NCBI RefSeq assembly: GCF_019704135.1
Contig: NZ_AP024355.1
Coordinates: 3,479,034 to 3,543,033, forward strand
Reading direction: 5' to 3'
DNA from: Desulfuromonas versatilis
Lineage (GTDB): Bacteria; Desulfobacterota; Desulfuromonadia; Desulfuromonadales; NIT-T3
Length of the DNA stretch: 64,000 bases
The position numbers and the translations under genes are program-made. The notes under the pieces are model-generated. The model was not told the origin of the DNA, did not search any database, and was given only the letters and a program-made list of their open reading frames with translations. Positions 29,967-37,495 of the stretch are shown one piece after another. Numbering within the stretch: position 1 is the stretch's first letter; each line of letters begins with the position of its first letter.

Positions 29967-30836
29967 TCAGCGCACCTGCATCTGCTGGAGAACCTCCGCC
30001 GGCAGCGGCGCATTGAGCTTGTAGTCGGAGAAGCTGACGGTGATGGTCTCGTTTCGGCCCGGTCGGACGATGGTGCGCACCTGCTGCACCGGCAGCCAGA
30101 ACCCCTTGACCTCGGCAAAAGTGGTGGTCAGGTGGTCGTCGATGCGGCCGTCGGGGGTGGTGACATGCACCTCCCTGGGCACCTGCCCCCCCTCCATCAG
30201 GCGATGGCGCAGCTCCACCACCTGCAGTTGGCCGTCCGCCAGGGTGATCTCCAGCCGCTTGAGGATCCTGCTGTCCGGATCCAGGTCGAAGACCAGGCCG
30301 GCGACCCCCTGCTGGGGCAGGTCGAGCCCGGCGCCGTAAAAGGCGCCATGGAGGTCGGCAGGCGCCTCGAAACGGATGTCCACCGTCAGCGTGCGGCTGT
30401 CGCCGAGCCGGGTTTCCGAGGATACGACCTTGGCCCGCCCGAGGGCCTGGCGGCGCTTTTCGGCTTCCTGCAGGGGCAGGAACAGGGTGCGCAGGTCGAC
30501 GGCCAGCTCAGCCGAGAGCCGCCCCACCATCTCCTGCATGTAGGGAAAGACGTTCTGCCCCTCGGCGCGGATGAGCGACGCCCCCAACTCGCGGGAGACG
30601 TATTTTTTCAGCACCGGCTGCGCCGGCCGGGGAAGGTTGGCCGGCATGGACGCGGTCATCTGTTCGAGCATCCGGCCGAATTTACTGGTCTGCACCGTGA
30701 CCTGGAAGGTGTTCAGCCCCGGCTGGGTCGCCGCGTAGGTCTGCGATACGGCCTCCAGCGCCGCGCCCCCCGACTCCGCTGCCGCGGCCGCGGGAAGGGC
30801 CAGAATGACTGCCAGCAGGATTGCCAGATATCTCAC
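29967..30836 (-). CDS. Secreted hypothetical protein, LolA-like fold possible
   Basis: 289 residues with a Sec signal peptide (MRYLAILLAVILALPAAAAAES). The rest is beta-rich with alternating segments (FDLDPDSRILKRLEITLADGQLQVVEL, GFWLPVQQVRTI) that recall outer-membrane lipoprotein carrier-like folds, but I see no decisive motif. There are no cysteines for a lipobox. Single gene. The 160-bp gap to the cNMP gene holds nothing clear. Confidence 0.65.
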   Translation of the reverse strand: MRYLAILLAVILALPAAAAAESGGAALEAVSQTYAATQPGLNTFQVTVQTSKFGRMLEQMTASMPANLPRPAQPVLKKYVSRELGASLIRAEGQNVFPYMQEMVGRLSAELAVDLRTLFLPLQEAEKRRQALGRAKVVSSETRLGDSRTLTVDIRFEAPADLHGAFYGAGLDLPQQGVAGLVFDLDPDSRILKRLEITLADGQLQVVELRHRLMEGGQVPREVHVTTPDGRIDDHLTTTFAEVKGFWLPVQQVRTIVRPGRNETITVSFSDYKLNAPLPAEVLQQMQVR

Positions 30837-30972
30837 TTCGCACTCCTCGAAGGTTCAAAGTTTCTCTCCCCCTGGCACCGTACCCCCCGGAGCGGCGGGG
30901 ACAGGAGGGACCGCTAGGATTATATCCCAATGCCCGCCAACAACAAGGAATTTCTGCGGCCTGTCGGCCATG

Positions 30973-31001
30973 TTGACAGGAATTTTCCCCCTTGCTATTC
31001 T
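30973..31001 (+). promoter_or_regulatory. Predicted sigma-70 promoter of the rubrerythrin-like gene
   Basis: TTGACA, 17-bp spacer, TATTCT. The leader (about 100 nt) then carries a 12-bp inverted repeat (GTGGCCCGCG near 31046 with CGCGGGCCAC near 31080) just before the ribosome-binding site AAGGAG. Confidence 0.65.
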
Positions 31002-31108
31002 CATTATGCCCTGCGTCCAAAACCCTTTTCCGGATGGACGCAGGGTGGCCCGCGAGGCCGGGCAGGACCGTTCGCCCCCGCGGGCCACCTGACAAGGAGT
31101 CCCCCCTG

Positions 31109-31618
31109 ATGAATGTGTATCGTTGCCGCATCTGCGGCGATGCCTCTATGGAGTCGGAAAAGCCGACCCACTGCCCGTTTTGCGGTGCTCACCAGAAACA
31201 CACCACCGAAGCGGCCGAGTTCGTCCCGCTGGGCACCGGCGAGCTGGCGAAAAAGAGCCGGGAAAACCTGCTGCGGGCCCTGGAGCTGCAAACCGGCAAC
31301 AGCGCCTTCTACCGCGGCGCCTCCAAGGTCGCCGACACCCCGCAGGGCAAGGCCCTGTTTTCCGCGCTGGCCCGGATCGCCGCGGTGCACGCCGAGATCA
31401 CCTGCCGCATCCTCGGCGCCGCGCGCCCGGAGGAGCTCTACGAGACCGGCGCCTGCTCCCCGTCGCACAAGGAAAACCTGGCCGAGTGCCACAAGCGCAA
31501 GGAGCGGGCCCTGCATCTCTACCGGCGGTTTCTCGACGAGGCCACCGAGGAGCGGGTGCGTCAGGTTCTCGAGGCCTTCATCGAAATCGAGGCCGATCAC
31601 CTGGCCCTGGTCGGGTAA
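31109..31618 (+). CDS. Rubrerythrin-like ferritin-fold protein with N-terminal zinc/iron ribbon
   Basis: 169 residues. N-terminal rubredoxin-like ribbon YRCRICGD and HCPFCGAH, then a helical bundle about 35-169 with candidate diiron ligands (His in AAVHAEITCR, Glu/His in AFIEIEADHLALV). It resembles reversed-order rubrerythrins of anaerobes that reduce peroxide in the cytoplasm; an extra CSPSHKENLAECHKRKE stretch is unusual. Good AAGGAG 13 bases before ATG. Own promoter and terminator. Confidence 0.75.
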   Translation: MNVYRCRICGDASMESEKPTHCPFCGAHQKHTTEAAEFVPLGTGELAKKSRENLLRALELQTGNSAFYRGASKVADTPQGKALFSALARIAAVHAEITCRILGAARPEELYETGACSPSHKENLAECHKRKERALHLYRRFLDEATEERVRQVLEAFIEIEADHLALVG

Positions 31619-31643
31619 TTCCGGCAAGCCGGTGCAATGCGCG

Positions 31644-31669
31644 AAGCCAGGGGTGACCCTGGCTTTTTT
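31644..31669 (+). terminator. Intrinsic terminator after the rubrerythrin-like gene
   Basis: Stem GCCAGGG/CCCTGGC with GTGA loop and six T. It falls in the apparent 5' extension of the uvrC frame. Confidence 0.9.
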
Positions 31670-31699
31670 GCTGAACGATCCCCCCGCGGAGCCGAGCCT

Positions 31700-33538
31700 T
31701 TGCAGGATGTCGATCTGAAAAAATTTCCCACCGCACCCGGGGTGTACCTGATGCGGGGTGCGGACCAGGCGGTCCTCTACGTGGGCAAGGCCAAGAACCT
31801 GCGCAGTCGGCTGCGCAGCTACTTCTCCGCCGCCGGGGACGGCCGCTCGCAGATCCGCTTTCTGATGAACCGGGTGCAAGGGGTCGAGACTATCGTCACC
31901 GACACCGAGAAAGAGGCGCTGATCCTCGAGAACACCCTGATCAAGAAGTACCGCCCCCGCTACAACATCAACCTGCGCGACGACAAGACCTACGTGTCGG
32001 TGCGGCTCGACCCCCGCGAGGAGTTTCCGGCCCTGCAGGTGGTGCGCCGGGTGCGCCGCGACGGCGCCCTGTATTTCGGTCCCTTCTCCTCAGCCGGCGC
32101 AGTGCGGGAAACCCTCAAGGAAATCTACCGCATCTTTCCCCTGCGCCATTACCCCATGGAAACCTGCAGGCGGCGCGGGCGCCCCTGCCTGTTCTTCCAG
32201 ATCGGCCAATGCAGCGCGCCCTGTCACGGCAAAATCAGCAGCGAGCGCTACCGGGAACTGGTCAAAGGGGTGGTGGCACTGCTCTCGGGGCGCGAAAGCG
32301 AGGTGCTCGGCCAGCTGCACCAGCGCATGCAGGACGCCGCCGCGCAGATGCGCTACGAGGAGGCGGCCCGGCTGCGCGACCAGATCCGAGCCATCGAACA
32401 GACCGTGGAGCGGCAGAAGGTGGTGGCCGCCGCCGGCGGCGACCAGGACGTGGTCGGCCTGCACCGCGAGGGGGGCGAGGTGGAGATCGCCGTGCTGTTC
32501 GTGCGCCAGGGCAAACTCATCGGCCGCCGCAGCTACCCGGTGGACTGGCGCCTCGACGAAGGGGAGCTGCTCTCGGGATTTCTGCAACAGTTCTATGGAC
32601 GGGATATCTTCATCCCGGAGCAGGTGCTGCTCCCCTTTCTCCCCCCGGATGCCGAGACGCTGGGCGACTGGCTGGGCGAGCGCAAGGGGAAAAAGGTCGC
32701 GGTGCTCGCCCCGCTGCGGGGGGAAAAGCTCGCCCTGGTGGAGATGGCCGCCAGCAACGCCCGGGAGGCCTACCGCGAGCGGGGCAGCCGCCGCGAGGCC
32801 CGCGAGGGCGTGCTGGAGGAGATCCGCCAGCGCCTGCACCTGGCCCGGCTGCCGCGGCGCATGGAATGCTTCGACATCTCCAACGTGCAGGGGAGCCTGA
32901 GCGTCGGCAGCATGGTGGTGTTCAGCGACGGCGAGCCCGATAAGGCCGAGTACCGGCATTTCCGCATCCGCACCGTGACCGGCGCCGACGACTTCGCCTC
33001 GCTGGGCGAAGTGCTCGGCAGGCGCCTGAAACGGGGGCTCGAGGAGGGGCTGCTGCCCGACCTCATCCTCATCGACGGCGGCAAGGGGCAGCTCGGCGCC
33101 GTGGTCGCGGTGCTCGAGGAGCTGGGGCTTGCCGGGCGACTCGACGTGGCCGGCATCGCCAAGAGCCGGGTGCTGGCCAACGTGCGCGGCAAGGCCGTCG
33201 AACGCAGCGAAGAGCGGTTTTTCCTTCCCGGGCGCAAAAACCCGGTGCTGCTGCGCCAGGGTTCGCCGGCCCTGTTCATGCTCGAGCGGCTGCGCGACGA
33301 GGCCCACCGCTTCGCCATCACCCACCATCGCAAGCTGCGCGGCAAGGCGACCCTGCACTCGGCCCTCGAAGAGGTGCCCGGGGTCGGGCCGACCAGGCGC
33401 AAAGCCCTGCTCCGGCACTTCGGCAGCCTGAAGAAGGTGCGGGAGGCGCCCCTGGAGGAATTGCAGGCGATGCCGGGGCTGCCCGGGGGGGTGGCCGAGG
33501 CGATCTTCGAGTATTTCCGGCGGGAGGGGGTTGAATAG
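31700..33538 (+). CDS. uvrC: UvrABC excinuclease subunit C
   Basis: 612 residues from a TTG at 31700 (LQDVDLKKFPTAPGVY) with GGAG nine bases upstream; a longer frame to 31637 runs over a terminator. GIY-YIG nuclease domain (PGVYLM, VLYVGKAKNLRSRL) at the N-terminus, Cys-rich segment CRRRGRPCLFFQIGQCSAPC, UVR motif MRYEEAARLRDQI, RNase H-like C-terminal nuclease (MECFDISNVQGSLSVGSMVVF, DLILIDGGKGQL) and helix-hairpin-helix (VPGVGPTRRKALLRHFGS). It makes both incisions in nucleotide excision repair with UvrB. Length and order are complete. It ends in a long palindromic terminator. Confidence 0.97.
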   Translation: MQDVDLKKFPTAPGVYLMRGADQAVLYVGKAKNLRSRLRSYFSAAGDGRSQIRFLMNRVQGVETIVTDTEKEALILENTLIKKYRPRYNINLRDDKTYVSVRLDPREEFPALQVVRRVRRDGALYFGPFSSAGAVRETLKEIYRIFPLRHYPMETCRRRGRPCLFFQIGQCSAPCHGKISSERYRELVKGVVALLSGRESEVLGQLHQRMQDAAAQMRYEEAARLRDQIRAIEQTVERQKVVAAAGGDQDVVGLHREGGEVEIAVLFVRQGKLIGRRSYPVDWRLDEGELLSGFLQQFYGRDIFIPEQVLLPFLPPDAETLGDWLGERKGKKVAVLAPLRGEKLALVEMAASNAREAYRERGSRREAREGVLEEIRQRLHLARLPRRMECFDISNVQGSLSVGSMVVFSDGEPDKAEYRHFRIRTVTGADDFASLGEVLGRRLKRGLEEGLLPDLILIDGGKGQLGAVVAVLEELGLAGRLDVAGIAKSRVLANVRGKAVERSEERFFLPGRKNPVLLRQGSPALFMLERLRDEAHRFAITHHRKLRGKATLHSALEEVPGVGPTRRKALLRHFGSLKKVREAPLEELQAMPGLPGGVAEAIFEYFRREGVE

Positions 33539-33561
33539 GCCTTGGGTTGAGCAAGCTTTGG

Positions 33562-33632
33562 CGGCCGCGTCAGATCCGACGGATCGGACTGATCTGACCG
33601 ATCCGTCGGATCCGAGGCGGCCGATTTTTTTT
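33562..33632 (+). terminator. Long palindromic terminator of uvrC (GATCCG-family repeat)
   Basis: About 26-bp stem with two mismatches; inner arms GATCCGACGGATCGG/CCGATCCGTCGGATC, outer arms CGGCCGC/GCGGCCG, followed by eight T. It shares its left half with the palindrome at 6808-6850. Confidence 0.9.
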
Positions 33633-33726
33633 CAGTCTTATCCGATTTGATCAGAATTGATCCGCGGCCAATTGCCTTTAGGGTTTTCAGCCCTTGCCCG
33701 TCAGCCGCACGTTGCGCAAAAAAAAA

Positions 33727-33758
33727 AAAGCCCCCTCGCCTTGCGGCGCGGGGGCTTT
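33727..33758 (-). terminator. Intrinsic terminator of the NrfJ-like gene
   Basis: Stem AAAGCCCCC/GGGGGCTTT with inner CGCC/GGCG; on the minus strand it is followed by 12 T (A-run 33718-33729). Confidence 0.9.
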
Positions 33759-33783
33759 CGTGTTTTTCAGGCTTTAGCGAGGA

Positions 33784-34575
33784 TTACTCGATGTTCACCT
33801 GGGCGTCTTCGAGGATGATGTCGTACTTGTAGCCGTAGCCGAAGTCCTTGTCGGTGGTCAGCTTGCCGGTCACCAGGACGGTGTCGCCTACCTTGGCCAC
33901 AGCGCTGGTGGTAACGGTCAGGTCGTTGGTCCCCTCGCCCCCGGTGCCGTCCTGGATGTGGATCCAGTTCTTGCCCATGATCTCGGGGCTGAACTTGACG
34001 ACCTTGCCGCGCAGGGTGATTTCCTTGCCCGAGAGATCGCCCTTGCCGGCGAAAACCTCCGCCACGGTCTGGCCGCCTTCGGCCTTGGCGATGCCGGAGA
34101 GGTCGACCTGGGCCTGGCCGCCGGCGCTGCCGTTGATCGGCGGGTGGCCTTCGGGCATCTGCATGTCGCTGCCCATGCCTGCGGGCGCGGCTGCGGCGGG
34201 CGCGGCGCCGCCGACCATGACGGCCGGGACGAAGTAGACCATGTCGAAGGTGCGGTCCAGGGTCTTGCTGTGGTAGTCGACCATCGGCATGCCTTCGGGC
34301 ACCGCCACCGGATCGCCCACCTGCACGACGAATTCGGGGGCCGCGGCCCAGAACTGCTCGGAGCCGGTGTCAACCTTGACATAGGTGTAGCCGCCCGAGT
34401 TCATGGTTTCGACGACCTTGCCGCTCTTGCCGGGCGAAGCCGCGGGCTGGGCGGCGGGCTGCTGCTGGGCGGCCGGTTCGGGAGCCGGGGCGGTCTTGGG
34501 AGCTTCGTCTTTGCAGCCTGCAGCAAGGGCCAGGGCGGCCATGCCGGCCAACATGAGAGAAAAACGTTTTTTCAC
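33784..34575 (-). CDS. NrfJ-like OB-fold lipoprotein
   Basis: 263 residues from a GTG at 34575 with GGAGG seven bases upstream. Lipoprotein signal (LAGMAALALAAGC), then a Pro/Ala/Gln-rich linker. Residues about 55-145 match the NrfJ-type pattern (GKVVETMNSGGYTYVKVDTG, WAAAPEFVVQVGDPVAVPEGMPM, FHSK-like DYHSKTLDRTFD). A second OB-fold module follows (GKEITLRGKVVKFSPEIMG, NWIHIQDGTG). NrfJ-like proteins accompany periplasmic nitrite reductases, but no nrf genes are here. Two OB modules in one lipoprotein is unusual. Probably anchored to a membrane facing the periplasm. Confidence 0.8.
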   Translation of the reverse strand: MKKRFSLMLAGMAALALAAGCKDEAPKTAPAPEPAAQQQPAAQPAASPGKSGKVVETMNSGGYTYVKVDTGSEQFWAAAPEFVVQVGDPVAVPEGMPMVDYHSKTLDRTFDMVYFVPAVMVGGAAPAAAAPAGMGSDMQMPEGHPPINGSAGGQAQVDLSGIAKAEGGQTVAEVFAGKGDLSGKEITLRGKVVKFSPEIMGKNWIHIQDGTGGEGTNDLTVTTSAVAKVGDTVLVTGKLTTDKDFGYGYKYDIILEDAQVNIE

Positions 34576-34674
34576 AGCGATCCTCCGGATTGGTTTAATG
34601 GGACCTTCTGATGGACGGTTGCGTTGCCTGTTCGAAATACTCAATTTGCCAAATTACCATATCTTACAGCGAGG

Positions 34675-36198
34675 TTACAAGTGGTTTTGCTCCCGGGAGA
34701 GATGTGGTGACGACCAGCGGCCGTATACCTCGGCCAGGGCCCGCAGGCCCTTCTGCCGTTCCCCGGTGAAGGCGCCGGGCAGCAGCCGCCATCCCCAGTT
34801 GCCCCGCGACTTGCCGGGGGTGTTCATCCGCGCCTGCTCCTCGAGCCCGAGCACGTCCTGCAGGGGAAAGATGCACAGGTCGGCGACGCTGGCCATGGCC
34901 AGCCGCATCAGCTCGTGGGCGATGTCCCGACAATCGCTGCCGAGGTAGCCGCGCACCCCTTCCCGCTCCGCCCGGCTGAGCCCCTGCCACCAGCCTGCCG
35001 TGGTGTTGTTGTCGTGGGTGCCGGTATAGACCACGCAATGCCGCGGCAGGTTGTGCGGCAGGTAGGGGTTGCCCGCACCGGAGCCGAAGGCGAACTGCAG
35101 AATCTTCATCCCCGGCAAAGCGAAGCGCTCGCGCAGGGCCTCCACCTCGGGGGTGATCACCCCCAGGTCCTCCGCGACGATGGGGGCATCGCCCAGCGCG
35201 GCGGCCAGCGCGGTAAACAGCTCCGCCCCCGGGGCCGGCATCCAGCTCCCGCGCACGGCGGTCTGCTCCGCGGCGGGAATCGCCCAGCAGGCCTCGAACC
35301 CCCGGAAATGGTCCACCCGGACCATGTCGGCCTGGGCCAGGTTCCAGCGGAAGCGCGCCAGCCACCACGACCAGTCTTGCGCGGCCATCGCTTCCCAGCG
35401 GTACAGGGGGTTGCCCCAGCGCTGGCCGGTGGCACTGAAATAGTCCGGGGGAACCCCCGCCACCAGGGTCGGCTGACCCGTCTCGTCGAGATGGAAGAGC
35501 GTCGGGTTGGCCCAGACGTCCGCCGAGTCGAGGGCGACGAAAATGGGGATGTCCCCCAGGATCTTCACCCCCCGCCGGTTGGCGAAGGCCTTCAGGGCGA
35601 ACCACTGCTCGAAGAATATGAACTGGGCATACTGATGGCAGCGGATCGGTTCGGCCAGTTTCTCCCCCCAGGAGCGCAGGGCTTCCGGTTCGCGCCGGCG
35701 GATCGGCTCCGGCCAGCGGTACCACGGGGCATCCTCGAAATGTTTGCGCAGGGCCTGGAACAGGGCGTAATCCTGCACCCAGTACCCCTGCTCGCAGCAG
35801 AAGCGGTCGAAGGCCTCGCGGCGCTCCGCGCCCGCCTCGCGAAAAAACCTCTGCGCCGCCTTGTGCAGCAACCGCCCCTTGAAGCCGTGGGCAAAACCGA
35901 AGTTGCATTCCCCCTCGGGCATCGCCACCCCGGCCAGGTCCTCCGCTTCGAGCTCCCCCTCTTCCACCAGCCGCTCCAGGCAGATCAGCAGCGGGTTGCC
36001 GGCAAAAGCGGAGAAGCAGCTGTAGGGCGAGTCTCCATACCCGGTGGGCCCCAGGGGGAGAATCTGCCAGACCGACTGCCCGGCCCCGCTCAGCAGGTCG
36101 ATGAACCGGTAGGCTTCAATGCCCAGCGAGCCTATGCCGAAAGGCCCCGGGAGCGAGGTGGGATGCAGCAGTATGCCGCTGGAGCGCTTCAGTTTCAT
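34675..36198 (-). CDS. malQ: 4-alpha-glucanotransferase (amylomaltase)
   Basis: 507 residues, standard length for GH77. It starts with SSGILLHPTSLPGPFGIGSLG, and continues with QILPLGPTGYGDSPYSCFSAFAGNP, IFVALDSADVWANP, the nucleophile region VRVDHFRGFEACW, the acid/base IVAEDLGVITPEV and YTGTHDNNTT. It disproportionates maltodextrins in the cytoplasm during glycogen or maltose metabolism. No other glycogen gene is adjacent. Confidence 0.96.
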   Translation of the reverse strand: MKLKRSSGILLHPTSLPGPFGIGSLGIEAYRFIDLLSGAGQSVWQILPLGPTGYGDSPYSCFSAFAGNPLLICLERLVEEGELEAEDLAGVAMPEGECNFGFAHGFKGRLLHKAAQRFFREAGAERREAFDRFCCEQGYWVQDYALFQALRKHFEDAPWYRWPEPIRRREPEALRSWGEKLAEPIRCHQYAQFIFFEQWFALKAFANRRGVKILGDIPIFVALDSADVWANPTLFHLDETGQPTLVAGVPPDYFSATGQRWGNPLYRWEAMAAQDWSWWLARFRWNLAQADMVRVDHFRGFEACWAIPAAEQTAVRGSWMPAPGAELFTALAAALGDAPIVAEDLGVITPEVEALRERFALPGMKILQFAFGSGAGNPYLPHNLPRHCVVYTGTHDNNTTAGWWQGLSRAEREGVRGYLGSDCRDIAHELMRLAMASVADLCIFPLQDVLGLEEQARMNTPGKSRGNWGWRLLPGAFTGERQKGLRALAEVYGRWSSPHLSREQNHL

Positions 36199-36366
36199 AG
36201 CGTGAGGTCTCTGTTCCGGCCAGCTGCGCTCATTATCGCCTCTGGCCCTGGGTAAATAAAGGGGTTAAACCCCGAATTGCCGCTGCGGATCTGCGCAGTC
36301 CGCAAGTTCGCCAACATGCGCCCCGCCACTGGGCAGGGGGCTTTGCGGGCCCACGCTGCCGCGGGC

Positions 36367-37254
36367 TCAGTCCGGCCAGTACTGTTTCAGGCAGTCGGGG
36401 CAGAGGCTGTGGGTAAAGGCCGATTCGGAACGCTCGGTGATGTATTTTTCCAGAATCTCCCAGTCCCCGGCGCCGTTGCGAATCTTTTTGCAGGCCGAAC
36501 AGATCGGCAACAGGCCGCTGAGCACCTTGAGTTGCTGCGATTGGGAGTATACCAGGCGCGTGGCGCGCCGCATCAATAGCAGCAGCACGCCGAACACCAC
36601 CCCCAGGGTCAGGGCGACGATCACGATGGCCGAGGCCACCACCCGCTTCATTTCGGCCCGGTAGGCGGAAACATCCAGGTAGATCTCGAACACCCCGATG
36701 CTGCGGCCGAGCGCGTCGAGGACCGGCAGATAGGTTTCCACCATGTCGCCGGCGATCCGCTGCTCCAGGTTGAGGTCCCAGAGCTCCTCGCCCTTTTCCA
36801 GCCGGGAACTCACCTGGCCGCCCAGCGCCTCCTTCAGATGGCTGTTTTCCAGGTCGGCCTGGCCGATGATCGAGCCGTCGGTGCTGTAGAGGATGCGCTG
36901 GTCGGGTGCATAGATCTTGATCTTGGGGATGTTGTACAGGACGAGGCTGTGGCGGATCTTCCGATCGAATTCGGCCAGGCCCCGCTCGGGGATCTCCAGG
37001 GGGAGCGGCGCCGCCCCTTCGCCGTGAATGAACGCGCCCAGGTGCTCCTGCACCAGGGCCTGGCCGATTTTGACGGCGTCGTCCTCGGCGCTGCGGACGA
37101 TGTGGCGGCTGAAGACCAGGTAGATCCCGCTGCCGATCAGCAGCAGAATCAGGAGCATGGAGACCAGGGCCGAGTAGGTGAACAGCTGCAGCAGTTTCAG
37201 GTCCTGGCCGCTGGCGTAAACGTGTCCGTCGGAAATGTGGCGAGGCTCTTTCAT
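36367..37254 (-). CDS. Membrane sensor-like protein with C-terminal zinc motif
   Basis: 295 residues. TM1 about 22-50, extracytoplasmic sensor region about 50-205, TM2 about 206-230, then only a short cytoplasmic module: LSGLLPICSACKKIRNGAGDWEILEKYI...HSLCPDCLKQYWPD. That Cys4 module (LPICSxCKKIR...CPDC) is common at the end of GGDEF proteins and kinases in this group. Here it stands without any kinase, GGDEF or methyl-accepting domain, so the output is not obvious. It may bind zinc and dock to a partner. Single gene; gaps of about 170 and 240 bp on either side show nothing. Confidence 0.8.
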   Translation of the reverse strand: MKEPRHISDGHVYASGQDLKLLQLFTYSALVSMLLILLLIGSGIYLVFSRHIVRSAEDDAVKIGQALVQEHLGAFIHGEGAAPLPLEIPERGLAEFDRKIRHSLVLYNIPKIKIYAPDQRILYSTDGSIIGQADLENSHLKEALGGQVSSRLEKGEELWDLNLEQRIAGDMVETYLPVLDALGRSIGVFEIYLDVSAYRAEMKRVVASAIVIVALTLGVVFGVLLLLMRRATRLVYSQSQQLKVLSGLLPICSACKKIRNGAGDWEILEKYITERSESAFTHSLCPDCLKQYWPD

Positions 37255-37495
37255 GGTGACCGCGGGCAGGTGATTTTGACAGTTCGGGGCTCAGCCAGTC
37301 CGGATTTGCAAAAGTTCGGCCAACCTTGAACCCCGGACCCCGTTCAGGGCCCCCGCCGGCAGCAGGGCAATCCCCACCCACGGTCACAGCACCTGCCGCA
37401 CCTGGCGTTCATCAACTCGGGCACAGGAAACCATCGGGCAACGGCGAGGGACCGCAGCGCCTGCGCCCCGGAGGACCGGAAGTGTAGGATGGGAT

